A DNA stretch of 64,000 nt from Botryococcus braunii (taxonomy: Eukaryota; Chlorophyta; Trebouxiophyceae). This document shows, piece after piece, positions 52,701 through 64,000 of the stretch. Location: NCBI GenBank assembly GCA_002005505.1, contig KV908578.1, positions 168,818 through 232,817 of the forward strand. Reading direction: 5' to 3'. How positions within the stretch are numbered: position 1 is the first letter of the stretch; each line of letters starts with the position of its first letter. A program made the position numbers and the translations under genes. Under the pieces are notes generated by a model. The model was not told the DNA's origin. It saw only the letters and a list, made by a program, of their open reading frames with translations, and searched no databases.

Positions 52701-53198
52701 CAAAGGAACAGATGCAGGTTGCGTTACTTGTGACTGACTGATTTGCACAGCAGCATTGCTGACATTTGTCCTAGGCAAAGCAAGTGAAGGTTGAAAGTTA
52801 CCTCTTGTCACAGCTGGGCCACTAGTAACAGGAACACTTCTAGTCCTAAGTGCCCTACTAGCTAATAAACCGGGATTGAACCCATATACCTGTCTTGCAC
52901 CTGGTGCCTGACTCCCAGGCTGATTTGAAGGACCACCTGAGTGCACTTCAACAGACTCAGTCAGTAAACTACTCTGCTCAAGAGATGAGTAATTTGGTTG
53001 GCTGTCATTTTCTGTATCAGATACTTCACTCTCGTCTTCATTGCTGGAGTGTTGCAAACCAGGATTTTCATGCAAGGCATTAATACCAGAGGGAGAATAC
53101 ACATCTTCCTCATACATAGTGTTATACACACCTTCTATTGAGACAGGAACATCATATGGTTCCTCCACTATCTCAGAAAGGGTATACGTAGCACTCAT
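49773..53198 (-). CDS. E4 Gag-protease-integrase
   Basis: 1141 codons from ATG at 53198. N-terminal acidic region (~1-100), then a Gly/Pro run (~280-330, encoded at ~52230-52350). Gag core: LEPIKLNDNNWVMWSKHVYT, GRKIANTIKSLGEFYSDLTL. Zinc knuckle CYHCKEPGHVKTNC (~602-615). Protease AWLIDSGSTDHISPSKEN (~648). Pre-integrase LWHKRLGHLSPHNMSRM. DDE: HMDVIGPISPKSNDGEKY, RTDNGTEFIGLDKF, NGKIERLNRTLQERAR. Then LRVFGCKCFALILKSKR and a short acidic tail. It ends with a TAG that overlaps the RT frame by 13 nt. The change of phase falls at a run of five C (minus strand; 49786-49790). Confidence 0.94.
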   Translation of the reverse strand: MSATYTLSEIVEEPYDVPVSIEGVYNTMYEEDVYSPSGINALHENPGLQHSSNEDESEVSDTENDSQPNYSSLEQSSLLTESVEVHSGGPSNQPGSQAPGARQVYGFNPGLLASRALRTRSVPVTSGPAVTRGNFQPSLALPRTNVSNAAVQISQSQVTQPASVPLASSVGVNVSQNAQLGGTQLVYVPLPSGGMLPVSMTTAMLNSLNPTLPNIPQATTQAAAAVPMVLPGAGPPGGGPPYSGGPPVGPAGAAQRPSQASRATFYGNVPIISAAGGVPGGGGPSGGAGGGGGGGPGGPGGPGGPGGPGGGGGGGPPFSGGPPTGGIPPGGRRPAPFTSTGFPGVTYPTGPVPYSYQKLTPNLEPIKLNDNNWVMWSKHVYTMLMEMGVAYCVHDDCEGSLDDFKAQTLITQSCTEEYLVQISDQYSAYVMWHTLLDVFRVRAQGKLISLHNEARTLTMFPGEKPSAYILRGRKIANTIKSLGEFYSDLTLCAMLLAGLSDEYEADRQFQTSVCYDKADIHKLQHVLELTYSKLQNKKASTPAPKPYVRNVTNPTYGNKGGSKNNAGRPSAHNVEVPRDTKESVNDAQASRQAFQQQGRSTLLCYHCKEPGHVKTNCPKLEQYSREVFSNCVRRESVNSTPSLPAWLIDSGSTDHISPSKENMIDYVEYKDPEYLVVANGKREAILGEGKMKVFSEFGTSFVLYNVKYVPTSKKYLLSVGKAYLDGLNVNILGIECFITDSNGTNLGYAEHCFPYQWFIDLSITEKHVTFSKEVNQVETCIAQIDIEKVDLWHKRLGHLSPHNMSRMRKEDMVKGMSLPTIDLSKHIGNHGVCEPCMLGKMTTQPFKTTNTKCTRKLEVVHMDVIGPISPKSNDGEKYALTVIDEFTEFSKVILLKSKSDAVKEATLLLTTWQNQCECRVKYIRTDNGTEFIGLDKFCRKYGVVHQKTAPYAHEQNGKIERLNRTLQERARAMLAATDLPTEYWGDALLTANYLRNVCAVANLSITPCEAWFGHKPNLSHLRVFGCKCFALILKSKRAGKFDCVSSEGIFLGYDDLSQNYRVLIDGKVDVHAREFVRFEEVTADVSGSDPAGTVNDDLSDVPDLVESDSAFDYTTDEDGPTDPLTDVPASMPDVLWPPWAV

Positions 53199-53204
53199 AA
53201 TCAG

Positions 53205-53503
53205 CTAGTCCTATACCTCAAGGACAGCTCAACTGCAAACACTAGTACTTTTCCTTAAAGACAAGTGATGCAATCACACACAGATCCTATTCCTCAAGGA
53301 CTGTAAACAACTACTCTTTTACCACAAAGAGAAGTCAAAGATTGTTAAAACACCGATCCTATACCACAAGGACGGCACAACTGCAAGCACTAGTACTTTT
53401 CCTCAAAGACAAGTGATGCAATCAACCACAGATCCTATCTTTCAAGGTCTGTAAACAACTACTCTTTTACCACAAAGAGAAGTCAAGTTTGTTAACACCG
53501 CCG
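53205..53503 (-). repeat. 148-bp tandem duplication in E4 leader
   Basis: CCTATACC-CAAGGACRGC, CACTAGTACTTTTCC, GACAAGTGATGCAATCA and ACTACTCTTTTACCACAAAG occur twice, 148 bp apart, between gag and the primer site. The copies differ at several positions, so this duplication is older than the insertion. Confidence 0.85.
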
Positions 53504-53841
53504 ATTCTATACGTCTAGATCAGCCGATCGTGACCACGTGTCACCGAGTTAAGAAAGAAATAATTTACCAACCTTGGTTTTCTGCACCAGAAAACCTCCA
53601 CACAACTTACCGTGCCTCTCTCACCACCACTTTGACTTAATCGTCAAAGCAGCCGAGAAGCCCTTCGACCAAAGATGCCCGCAACAGATATTTAGGGTCG
53701 ATTCTCTGAAGTAAACCCAATAAATTGGATCTGCAAACAGAGAGCCAACACCTATCTACCTTTAGATTGCAAAGAACCGTGTGGACAAGGCGTATTGCCC
53801 ACACAAGACGAGGTAGATCACCACGCCGACCGTGTCATTGA

Positions 53842-53856
53842 GCTTCGCCGATACCA
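53842..53856 (-). promoter_or_regulatory. primer-binding site of E4, tRNA 3'-end type
   Basis: The minus strand reads TGGTATCGGCGAAGC directly after the LTR. TGGTATC is the complement of a 3' end GATACCA, as in plant initiator tRNA-Met. E4 therefore uses the ordinary 3'-end priming mode, unlike E1-E3. Confidence 0.75.
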
Positions 53857-54885
53857 TTTTATAGAATGGCACGGTCCAGCGTCAATCTACACACATTTCA
53901 GACACCCTGTGACATAATGCAATCATTAGCAATGCTCACAGAAGACAGTATGGACAGCCCTTATCCTCTCGAAGGGCTTCACAGACTGGAGTTCGTCACG
54001 TATGAACTTTTACAATGTATGTGTGTTATGATGTGACTCACTAAGCTAAGCAAAACATAAGGGATACCTGTGACATAATGCAATCATTAGCAATGCTCAC
54101 AGAAGACAGTATGGACAGCCCTTATCCTCTCGAAGGGCTTCACAGACTGGAGTTCGTCACGTATGAACTGACCAATCTCACTGCCTTCATCCCTTTAAAT
54201 ACTACGGAAGGCTGACATCATTGCCTCCTCTGCATTTGCTAGTCTTTGTCACTATTAACACTACGGAGAGTTGATCTGCGGCTCCGTACTATGCGTGAAT
54301 TCGTAGAACCGTACACTCATCGTTCAGTCCTACCGGATTCTTCACGAACTCGACCCGAAAATATCTTAGACCGTCTAAACGACAAGATCTATCCGCAAAA
54401 GCTTCGATCCAGAACCTCGGAGCCGACCGTACGCTCCGTGAAATGACTCGATGAGAAGATATTTACTCCGTGAACCCGTTCGGATCTCGATCTGATCACC
54501 GAGTTAGTTCCTGAGACCTTTAAACCACTCGGAGTTGGTGCATTTACGTCTAACTTACTCGAATCTCACGATAAGAACCGTAATTGCACCCCGGAACTTC
54601 TACTGTAAGTCCGTACCACCCTGTACACTCCAGGATAAAGTCTGCAGGCCCTTTAACTTTATTCAAATGTCATGAGTAAGTCTCAAATGTCCTTTATCAG
54701 TCAATATACTTGCACATTTATTCTATACACCAAGTATATCAACAACGTGTCATGCAGTACACCTGTACCTTATGCAGCTGTACCTTATTTGGACTCTTCA
54801 AACATGCAGACAAATGTAGGGGACTCTCATCAGATGTGAAGTGAAATTTTTCCCAAGTACAGCTGATGATCCCCATTTTATAACA
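53857..54885 (-). repeat. 5' LTR of E4
   Basis: 1029 bp. Blocks at 53907-54008 and 54068-54169, with a 59-bp spacer. It is identical to the 3' LTR except for the AAC indel. Confidence 0.95.
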
Positions 54886-55096
54886 GTCGTGCAATACGAC
54901 CTTTTGTCATAGGAAATATTGATATACTATAAACATGTGGTAGACATGTAAATGAAAGTGGAATTACTTCTGTATGCTCCTGCTCCTCTGTACACATGTG
55001 CTCCTGAATGGTGGCGTCAGACAGAACCGACCGAAACGCAGTGGGTGTGGGGCGAAGAATTGGGTGTGAGTCTAGATAAACGAACGAAAAGTAAAT
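54886..55096. other. unique sequence between E4 and solo LTR
   Basis: No gene. It does not match the sequence that follows the duplication in copy A (38351 onward). Confidence 0.6.
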
Positions 55097-55800
55097 GAAA
55101 CTGTTAGGTTATGGGCTTGGCGTATTCCTGTGTGGTGGCAGCACGGAGGGTGTTAGACCAGTGTCGGCTCTACTGTGCGAAGAGAAGTAGAGAAGGAGAC
55201 ACTGTCAATCAAGGACTGATTGGCAACGTGAGTGAAGCACCCGAAGTGCTGTGATAGTCCCAATCAAGTCTATTACAACATGCACTCTATCACTCTCGTA
55301 ACAACGGAATTCAAACTACCCTAGTCTGTTCTCACTCAGTTATGGGCAGTCTCATTGTCCGATGAACGGAAAGTCAAGCACATATACCTAACATGATAAA
55401 CTAAAAGCATTCAGAGCCTCAAACAAGCTATCCTAACTACACACACATTACCTGTGTGGTGGCAGCACGGAGGGTGTTAGACCAGTGTCGGCTCTACTGT
55501 GCGAAGAGAAGTAGAGAAGGAGACACTGTCAATCAAGGACTGATTGGCAACGTGAGTGAAGCACCCGAAGTGCTGTGATAGTCCCAATCAAGTGCCTTGC
55601 CTAGTTGCGCAGCCACCACTACCTTCTCGCAACAAACGTGTGTGTAACTTGCGTTATTGCTATCCACATTCAAATGTACATCACCTAGTGCTGAGTCACG
55701 TCTCTGCCCTATTTGTCTTGTATTATTGTCTCTGGCGGAATTGCCAATATTACTCCTCTGAGGGAAAGGCACTAATATGATTATCTATTACAACAGAAAC
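55097..55800 (-). mobile_element. solo LTR related to E3
   Basis: Perfect target duplication GAAAC (55097-55101 and 55796-55800) around a 694-bp LTR (55102-55795), TGTTAGGTTATGGG to TATTACAACA. Two identical 142-bp blocks (55128-55269 and 55452-55593) and a 182-bp spacer lie in the same places as in the E3 long LTR. Overall similarity to E3 is clear but well diverged. No internal element remains, which indicates LTR-LTR recombination. Confidence 0.95.
55128..55451 (-). other. predicted LTR intron of the solo LTR
   Basis: On the minus strand CCACACAG|GTAATG is the donor, CATGTTGTAATAG (TTACA at 55273-55277) lies just before block 2, and GTCTAACACCC...CCACACAG| lies before GAATACGCC. Same architecture as 37680-38000. 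Confidence 0.65.
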
Positions 55801-55821
55801 CCCTTAAAAAATAATTAATAC

Positions 55822-56904
<1,083 letters not shown>

Positions 56905-56989
56905 CCTCCCTCCTTCCTCCCCCCCCCCCCCACCTCTCTATTGAGACATCAGTAAGCGTCTTGCGACCACTCGAGCTGAAATTGTCACA

Positions 56990-58420
56990 TGCCACCATGC
57001 ATCGTGTGCGCGCGGGGGGGGGGGGGGGCGGCGCCCATGCGCACCCTCCATGACAGACATACAGTGACCGATATACATGTCAACAGCAAGCGACAGAGCC
57101 AAGAGTGACTGTTAAGCCATCAGTTGTGACTCACTGAGCTCCAACTTTGGACAGCACACTTTCAGACACCACCTCCGGATCCATTTCATGGACTACTGTG
57201 TTTACAGTAATTACAGAAGGAAAGCCCTCATAACGCTGGAAAGAAACCCTCAGCAGGGCCTTTGCAATGCAATTCCGAAAGCCTTAATTTAGTTGCTTCA
57301 GATACGTTTTCCTGCAACAATGCCCGGCCCATGGACAGCACCTGGCCGCCAGCAAAATGGCCCGCTCATCCCATGAATCGGGAGAACATTTCATGGTAAG
57401 AGCATCGCCCAAAGAAGATTAGCTTAGAAAGCCTTCTAAGCCCTTTAATTTTAAATAAGGTCTGTCTACATATACGTTCTTTCTGCGTACGTGTTCAGTC
57501 TACACCTGTTTGGCAAAAAGATGCCTACACACCCCGAAATGGCGGCAAATACCAACGCAATGCCCAAACATTACACTCCCATCCCAATGCGCCGGGGGAA
57601 TTCACATCCCCACAGCAGTGCTACCAGCACAGCCAGCCCATGCCAGAAACATTCCTACATACACTGCTGGATCAAACCGATACAAATCAATCCAAAAAAA
57701 GTCTGAAAAAAATGGGAAATCCAAAACTAGTACACCCTGGACAACAAAAACCGATACAACTATATGTACTGGTCACGGCCAACCGCAGTGGCTATGTGCG
57801 TCTGGCCTAAAAAACGAAATATCATATTCGTAGCCAGCTGGTTTACATCCCCAATACTCACCATTACACATGGCTGGCCGCACTTGGACATGTCAATCCC
57901 TCCGGCTTCCTCAGCACAATTATTTATAAAGCCCACCTGGGAACCAACATACGCCCACATGGGGCACATGCGGCGAAATAGGCACGGAAAGCTCCCCCCC
58001 CCCCCCCCCAAAAAAAAAACCCGGCCCCATGTACTTTCTTCTCCAGCCTTCTTGAATCCCCGAATTCTCCAATCTTGTACCTGATGGCAGCTTTTAGTGT
58101 TTGGCCCCCGCCCGAAAGCTTTCCTCAGAGCATCTGCCGGTCGGCTTCGGACGCCCTTCGAAGCCCTACGGCTAGGCTAAATTGCGGCACCTCCGCCAGA
58201 GTGGCTGCAATCAAAGGACCTTATCAACACATATGTAGGTTTGTGCCGCAACGGTTGCCTGATTCAGGCACGTGCACCACTCTGGCGCACACACCTAAAG
58301 AAACCTGCATTTGCAAGCATCACAGCCAATTGGTTCTGGTCCTGCACACAGCTGCAAAGAAAGTCAGACACCCGGGCCTAAGCCTCTTGCTCACCGATAC
58401 GGAGACCTCCATACGCCGGG
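56990..58420. other. gene-free region with homopolymer runs
   Basis: No supported gene. Contains a G run (57014-57027) and a C run followed by an A run (~57996-58019). Confidence 0.5.
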
Positions 58421-58439
58421 GCGTGACTCCCCTACTGTG

Positions 58440-58885
58440 GACACTGGACAGTCCAAGTGGAAACTCCAGCGAGGCCACATTTCAGTCCGAAATTTGCCAC
58501 AATTGGGCCCATCCGGACCCAATTGTGGGAAAGGGAAGAAAACATTGTGCCAGAAAAGCCACACAAATCGACCTCGATGGAGTTCCCAATCCAAGCAATC
58601 ATCAGATTCGAAGGAGGTGGATGACGAGCCTAGCGACCAGCAGGGTTGCTTGAGGAAGAAGCTTCTTCCTCTCAGAACTGTCTACCATGTGTTCTACGAG
58701 AGAATCTCCACCAAACCTCCGCCCAATTAGGCTGGCAGATCCCATGATACTGGGAACTCCCGCGAGATCACACTTCAGCCCAAAATCTGCCACGGTCGGG
58801 ACTGTCCCGACTCGAACGGAAGAACTTTGTGCTGGAAATCCACACAAATTCGACCTCGCGGGCGTTCCCAGTGATAGGTAGCCGT
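58440..58885. repeat. two related ~150-bp units with different hairpins at the same place
   Basis: Unit 1 (~58450-58600) and unit 2 (~58740-58880) share GGAAACTCCAGCGAGGCCACA-type starts, TTTCAGTCCGAAATTTGCCAC, TTGTGC-GGAAA and CACACAAATTCGACCTCG. Between GCCAC and the TTTGTGC-type word each has a hairpin of unrelated sequence: CCACAATTGGG...CCCAATTGTGG in unit 1, GTCGGGACTGTCCCGAC in unit 2. Confidence 0.6.
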
Positions 58886-59061
58886 CACGTCAATCAATGA
58901 GAACGCCATATTAGGTGGCGTTCCCAACCCTCCGCCCCATCTAAGAGTCCGTCAAACCACCCTCTCTACCAAATTGCGACCTACGACCCTTGCAAAGCAA
59001 CTTTGGCAACAGCTTCTTTATTACAGACAAACTGAAGGCCGGATTTCAGACCTGGAGACCA

Positions 59062-59490
59062 GCGACACACTACCACTTGCAAGTGGCAGTGTCAACTACA
59101 ATCTTGCAAACGGTACCCCAGTACCCTACGGGGTACTGTTCAGGATCACACTACCCATTGCAACTGGCAGAGCAACAATTGAACGATACCCCGGTACCCC
59201 TCGAGGTATCTTGCAGAATCGAAGACCAGCGGCACACTTCCAGCTGCAAATGGCAGTGTTCACCACTGTACTGCACTTGCTACCCCACTACCCCTTCGGA
59301 GTACCGATCAGAGATTACAGACCACTGGCACACTACCACTTGCAAGTGGCGGTGTTACAACAGTACTGCACATGCTACCCCAGTACCCCTCGGGATACTA
59401 TTCAGGATCAGGCAGCCACAGGCACACCCACCACCTGCAAGCGGCAGTGCCACGACAGTGTTGCACATGCTACCGCAAAACCTTTCAGCA
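59062..59490. repeat. minisatellite with two hairpins per unit, ~81-96 bp units
   Basis: Five units. Each has a variant of ACCACTTGCAAGTGGCAGTG (near 59072, 59153, 59238, 59335, 59429); most then have ACTGTACTGCA and GTACCCC-TCGGGGTAC-type inverted arms. Reading frames through it are not conserved between units. Confidence 0.75.
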
Positions 59491-59590
59491 CTAGTTCCCG
59501 CTCTGCCACAGTCAGGAGAACTTTGAGGGGAGCATTCCTGGGCCCCTTCAGCCCCCAAAAAGGGGAAAGTCGAAAACAGAAGGGGTAAAT

Positions 59591-60460
59591 ATGCAGGCAC
59601 CTGGGGCCCCAGGGGGCCGGGGGCAGGGTTACGCCCCACTTGCTAACGCTGTTCTTACAGAGAATCAGCCTGCCTTACAGAGAATCAGCCTGTCTTGCCG
59701 CGCCAAGAAAGGGTTGCACGCATGGACACACGCAACAGCTCCCAAGAGGATCCGGACAATTCCGTCGTGGGTAGACACAGTGACCAGTTGCCTGCGAAGC
59801 CACGCATGGCTGACCAGTTGGCATCCAAAAGAAGTGCCACGTAGCAGAGGGGCCCTCGAAGGGGACACCCCAATCGTCAGTCCCAAACCAAGCTCAGAGA
59901 CGATGCTGCCTTCGATGTGGGGTCCTGCCAGGAGTTACCCTCCCAGCCCTGTCCTCGGGAAACCCCCCACCCCTCCTGTTGCCGCTCCAAAACAGGGGAG
60001 AAAGGGCCACCCCGAGGAGAGAAGGGGGGGGGGGTGGGATGGGGATGTCTGGCCAGGAAAATTCCCTGACAATTTCCCCTTGGGAGAAACTCGCGAGCAT
60101 ACTTGGAAAAAAATGACTGCTCACACGGTTTATGACAAGGACGGACGAAAGTTGTTCTCCTATGCTTGGGGCCCCAAGCTGCGACTCCCTTCAATTGGGG
60201 TAGAAGTAATTCCGTCTCGCCCTCCTCACCCAGAACATCAGAGGCACACCCACCCCCCGTCTCAGCAAGGCTCGAAAAGGTGCCTTTTCATACTGACCCG
60301 CAGACACATGCATGAATACGTCCACCTCTATCGTAACCCCATTGACATGACCCACTTCTCAATCCTTTCTTTTCGAAAACGGCTCAAATCGCACCTCCAG
60401 GCTTAAAAAAAAATTCCTGTCTCCCTCACCTCCACAGAATTTCTAAAATCTTGTCTCCCT
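59591..60460. other. long open frame without recognisable content
   Basis: A plus frame stays open at 59591-60406 (ATG start). It is Pro/Arg/His-rich, has no domain I recognise, and sits in GC-rich DNA where stops are rare. I do not call it a gene. Confidence 0.3.
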
Positions 60461-60468
60461 CACCTCGG

Positions 60469-60497
<29 letters not shown>
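60469..60497 (+). repeat. poly(A) tract
   Basis: Run of ~29 A after a short repeated CTGTCTCCCTCACC-type word. Confidence 0.9.
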
Positions 60498-60499
<2 letters not shown>

Positions 60500-61440
60500 G
60501 TCTCCCTTACCCCCATAAAATTTCTAAAAGGCTGCCTTCTCACCTTCCAACCCCAGAGACAATGGCCATACAAGCCGACCTCTGGGAAATCGTTGAAAAG
60601 TATATCCTCCTTGACGGTGGGAAGCTTCAAAGCCCGCTGCTGACAAGTCCACCAACACCTCCATGCAGCTGACGAAGAAACTGCTCTTCTCCTAGGAACA
60701 CACGGCACACCCAGGGCACAGCATGAACCCCCTCAACCTGAATAGAAGCCCATGGGGCCCCGACTGTTTTCACCCAGGGACACATGCTCTGGACGGAAGC
60801 TCGGAAGCGCTTGTCCATCACGACACGCACTCAACACGCGGTTTCAGAGCAGGCCCGACAAGCGGTCTCTGAGCATCGGGCCCGAGAAACGTGTGGGACG
60901 AGCCCGACCGCTGACCCAGAATGTGGTCTGCGACGACTGCACAGCCCCCCCTCCGGGGCCGCACAGAGCAACACTCAGACACAGCAAGCACAAGGCTGTT
61001 CTGTGCGGCACAAGAGAACAACAAAGCCCGATGACGCGCGGCACTTGTTTTTGGGTCGATAGAATCCAGAGCCCGCTGAACCGCAGTTGGACGATGCGCT
61101 GGCAGGGGCTTGTACTGCACATTTGCGGCTCACCCCCTCACGAACTGCGTGTTCCCTCACGGCATCCGCGGGTTCTCGGCCGAGCCCCAGACGCGCCTCC
61201 TGTCTAGGTGTACAGACGCATCCATGGCTCTTGCCTGGAGTCGGGGGCAGCGCATGTAACGCTTTCAACCAAAGTACAGATGGCTACGCCTGTGCCTACC
61301 ACCTTCCCTCCGCGTACCGCCGCACGCAGGGCTCCCCAGCCACGAAGCGCGTCACAGTTTATCTTCGAATCACATGCCGAAGGTTTGGAAACCGGAGCAC
61401 GACGCAGCAGCGGGCGATTAACGTCTGCGCCAGAAGCTCA
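60500..61440. other. gene-free GC-rich region
   Basis: Several overlapping open frames on both strands, none with a recognisable domain. Confidence 0.4.
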
Positions 61441-61449
61441 CCATACCCA

Positions 61450-61900
61450 GCCAATCACAGCAGAGTAGGACATGGACACTGTGCTGTGACATGGCACCAG
61501 ACACGAGCCCGGACATTGCAGCGAAAGTCACCGTTGCTGACCCACTCACAAGAGGGTACGACATGGACGCTGCGCTGTGTCATGGCACAACCAACGTCGG
61601 ACCCGGAAGTCACCGTTCCAGCCACTAACAAGAAAGAGGGACAAAGACACTGCGCTGCGCCATGGCGCGTGCTTCCTTTATACTCGCGGGAGCATAAGAC
61701 ATGAACGCTCTACTATGTGATAGCGCGTTCGTCCAAGCCCACTGACAGGAGCATAAGACACGACCATTTTCCTATGTCATGGTGCGTTCTTCCGCAATAC
61801 TCACAGGAGCATAGGATAAGGACACTCCACAACGTCATGACGCATTCTTCCGCTATACCGACATGAGCAAAGGACACAGACACTACACTACATCGTTGCG
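61450..61900. repeat. degenerate minisatellite, ~60-67 bp units
   Basis: About seven units of the form AGGAGCATAAGACACGRACA-CT-TGTCATGGCGCGTTCTTCC, for example near 61464, 61555, 61627, 61690, 61750, 61806 and 61865. Confidence 0.75.
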
Positions 61901-62199
61901 CGTTCCTTGTGCGATCCAGCCAGGCCGCACACCGACGTGGCAAAATGCCTGCCCAGCCAGCTGGCCCCGCCTGCAGACGCGGTAAAGATCCAGCGAGAAC
62001 ACACGGCACCTGGCATTGCTTGCGCGAATCGGATGAGAGGCTCGCCCCTTTGGGAGCTTGATCTCAGCGTACATCCGCTTTTTTAGTTGATGCTGAACCC
62101 CTTAAGCCCCTTGTTTACTCCACTTAGGGATTCAGGGAGGGAAGAGAGGGGGCGAGGGAGACCCAAGGAGGTGAGGGAGGAGAAGGAACGGGCGGTTGG

Positions 62200-62950
62200 G
62201 GGGCGGGGGGGGGGGAGCCGAGCCGGGTGCCCGCACGCGCCCGTGCCCCGTTGTCAGATGCGGGGGGCATCCTGTGATACAGTGATGCTATGCCACTGCA
62301 AATGTTGCAGACCAGCACACTTCCCGGATCAGCCACAGCAGAAGCATCCTCCCAACGGGAGAGCACACAGCTTAAAGGGGATTTCTTTCAACCGCATGGA
62401 GATTGGAAACCGTACCGGGGGGGGGGGGGCAGATATACCAATCACTGAGATGGAACGGAATGCGCATGCCAAGCCAACACGCAAGCGCTCGTACGCAATG
62501 CCCATGCGAAGCCAACACGCAAGCCCATGTACGCAATGCGGATGCGAAGCCAGCACGAGGGACCCATCAGCCTCGTGCAGTCCAGGTCGGTTGACACTGA
62601 TCATGGGGCGGGGACAGGGAAAGGTGGGGGGTGGGGGAAACAAAATCAGCTGTACATCAACAGCTGTGTGCGGCCGCTGCCCGGGACAGGGCAGCCTCAG
62701 TACTCGGCTTTGTGACCGGCCGCCAGCGCTTTATCGGAGGCGGGACCTGGCCCTGCCATGTGCGCTTGGGAGTGGGGCTCCTCCCCCCTGACCTCCATTT
62801 GGCCCGAGAGGTTTAGGTAGAAGTCTTCCTCCTTGCAGTAAGGGGGCAGGGAGCTGACACGGGGGAACTTGAGATCACCGGCGTCCTCGCATGCATTCCC
62901 CCCGTCATCGGATGTCAGCATCCTCTCGCTGGGCTCCCTTGCCACTCCGT
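62200..62950. other. gene-free region with short repeats
   Basis: No supported gene. The word CATGCGAAGCCAACACGCAAGC recurs at ~62465, 62503 and 62540. Contains G runs near 62205 and 62420. Confidence 0.45.
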
Positions 62951-62964
62951 TCCCCCCTGCAGGA

Positions 62965-63135
62965 GCACGCCCCCAAGCATTGAGTCCCCTCCCCCTTGAC
63001 CATGCACACAAGCAAACCCCCAAGCGCTGAGTCTCCTCCCCCTTGACTACGCACGCGAGCAAACCCCCAAGCACTGAGTCCCCTCCCCATTGACCAGGCA
63101 TGGGAGCAAAACCCCCATGCACTGAGTTCCCCCTA
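62965..63135. repeat. minisatellite, ~55-bp units
   Basis: Four units with CCCCCAAGCACTGAGTCCCC, TCCCCCTTGACCA and GCAAACC. Confidence 0.8.
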
Positions 63136-63224
63136 AGCACCCCCCCCCCCCGCCCCCTCTCAACCAGGCATACAGGCGGACTCTGTTGAGCAGGGTCAGA
63201 TGTGAGAGCACTGGGTCCTGCATC

Positions 63225-63665
63225 TAGTCGTCGCCAAGCGGTGCAAGTTTCTGTACTGCAAGCTGTACAAGGTCCTGCACGGCAAGGGGAAGAAGGTTCT
63301 GCAGCCACTCAACGCCAAGCGGCACAAGGTTCTGCTACCACGCAACAGCAAGCAGTACAAGGTTGTGCATCGCCAGAACAGCCAGAGGTACAAGGTTGTG
63401 CAGGAAAGGGGTAGAAGGTTGTGCACTTACGCAACAGCCAGCGGTACAAGGGTGTACAACCATTCAACAGAAAGCGGAACAAGGTTGTGCATCCACTATC
63501 AGGATGCAGCACAAATATTTGCATCCACTCAACAGCAAGCAGTCCAAGGTTGAGAATCCACTTTGGTACAAAGTTGTGCATCCACGCAACAACAAGCGGT
63601 ACAAGGTTGTCATCCATGCAAATGCAAGGTACAAGGTGTGCACCCATTCAACTTCAAGCGCCCTC
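63225..63665. repeat. degenerate minisatellite, ~30-40 bp units
   Basis: About a dozen units built on AAGCGGTACAAGGTTGTGCA followed by TCCACGCAACA. Apparent Cys/Thr-rich proteins on either strand are translations of this repeat. Confidence 0.8.
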
Positions 63666-63711
63666 CTCCTCCAATGCCCTACACCATGCGTGCATACCCA
63701 AACGCACGGGG

Positions 63712-63761
<50 letters not shown>

Positions 63762-63794
63762 ACACACACAGACACACACACACACACACACACA

Positions 63795-63826
<32 letters not shown>
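63712..63826. repeat. (CA)n microsatellite with CAGACA units
   Basis: About 115 bp, followed by a purine-rich stretch to ~63940. Confidence 0.97.
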
Positions 63827-63830
<4 letters not shown>

Positions 63831-64000
63831 CGCGAGCGAACCCACAGAGAGGGGGGCAGAGAAAGAAAAGGGGTGAGGAGAGAGAGAGAGAGGGGAAGAG
63901 GGAGAGAAAGAAAAAGGGGAGCAGACAAGGGAGGAGGGTGGCATGGAACACTGAATGAAGGACCCAACGGAGCGCGGGGAGCAACATTGTACCTCTGTCC

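Larger units (their letters stand above)
46671..54885 (-). mobile_element. Copia element E4, very young
   Basis: Minus-strand Copia element with ~1.03-kb LTRs that differ by a single AAC trinucleotide (ATCAACGTG against ATCAACAACGTG). Internal region: 3'-CCA-type primer site, leader with a 148-bp tandem duplication, gag-PR-IN frame, RT-RNase H frame and polypurine tract. It belongs to a different Copia lineage from E1-E3 (KTAPYAHEQNG integrase, TGGTATC primer site). Flanks (GCTGG and GTCGT) do not form a target duplication. Confidence 0.95.

Noticed and set aside
59591..60406. 271-codon open frame with ATG
   Set aside because: No domain, strongly Pro/Arg-biased, in GC-rich repeat DNA where long frames occur by chance; no second copy to test conservation.

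Overview
The window reads as repeat-dominated nuclear DNA of a eukaryote, most likely a green alga. Three things point there. Three Copia elements carry primer sites that match the anticodon half of a plant-type initiator tRNA-Met. TGTAA, the green-algal poly(A) signal, recurs at one fixed place in the LTRs. GT-AG introns are visible by comparing repeat copies. The lineage is an inference; no rRNA, tRNA or diagnostic host gene is present.

Layout. 1-8.3 kb: non-coding DNA with one intronless MORN-repeat gene (minus, 1753-2433), a degenerate ~0.6-0.7 kb tandem array (3.4-6.1 kb), a minisatellite, and many perfect palindromes up to ~260 bp. 8.4-9.2 kb: a truncated multi-intron LTR (family R5). 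9.2-23.2 kb: decayed Copia element E1 (minus), split inside its integrase by a second decayed Copia element E2 (plus, 13041-20615). 23.2-26 kb: a large (TA)n tract and gene-poor DNA. 26.0-31.5 kb and 42.2-46.7 kb: two copies of a segmental duplication, each with an F-box-like reading frame and a dead Ty3/Gypsy RT-RNase H. 31.5-38.3 kb: E3, a Copia element with an intact 1800-codon gag-pol frame (minus) and a perfect 5-bp target duplication. 39.4-40.9 kb: an R5 solo LTR with three introns plus a precisely intron-free copy of the same exons. 41.6-42.1 kb: a LINE 3' remnant (minus). 46.7-54.9 kb: E4, the youngest Copia element (minus), whose LTRs differ by one 3-bp indel. 55.1-55.8 kb: a solo LTR related to E3. 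56-64 kb: no gene; microsatellites and several degenerate minisatellites.

The most interesting signal is an LTR architecture shared by at least four families (E3/solo, E4, R5 and an insertion in E2; E1 in part). Each has a block (102-142 bp, multi-exon in R5), then CAG|GT and a spacer ending in TGTAA, then an identical or spliced copy of the block ending in CAG, then the U5-like end. This fits a transcript that starts at block 1, splices out spacer plus block 2 in the 5' LTR, and is polyadenylated at the intronic TGTAA in the 3' LTR. Strand transfer onto the few block-2 bases next to the poly(A) site would then rebuild block 2 from spliced RNA in every cycle. In R5 the downstream copy lacks exactly the three introns, as this predicts.

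Second, E3 has a 90-codon ORF just upstream of gag (ATGA overlap) whose N-terminus contains the histone H3 tail string RTKQTARK. E2 has a diverged homologue. Third, palindromes arose in single members of repeat families, as inverted duplications of sequence that sister copies hold once.
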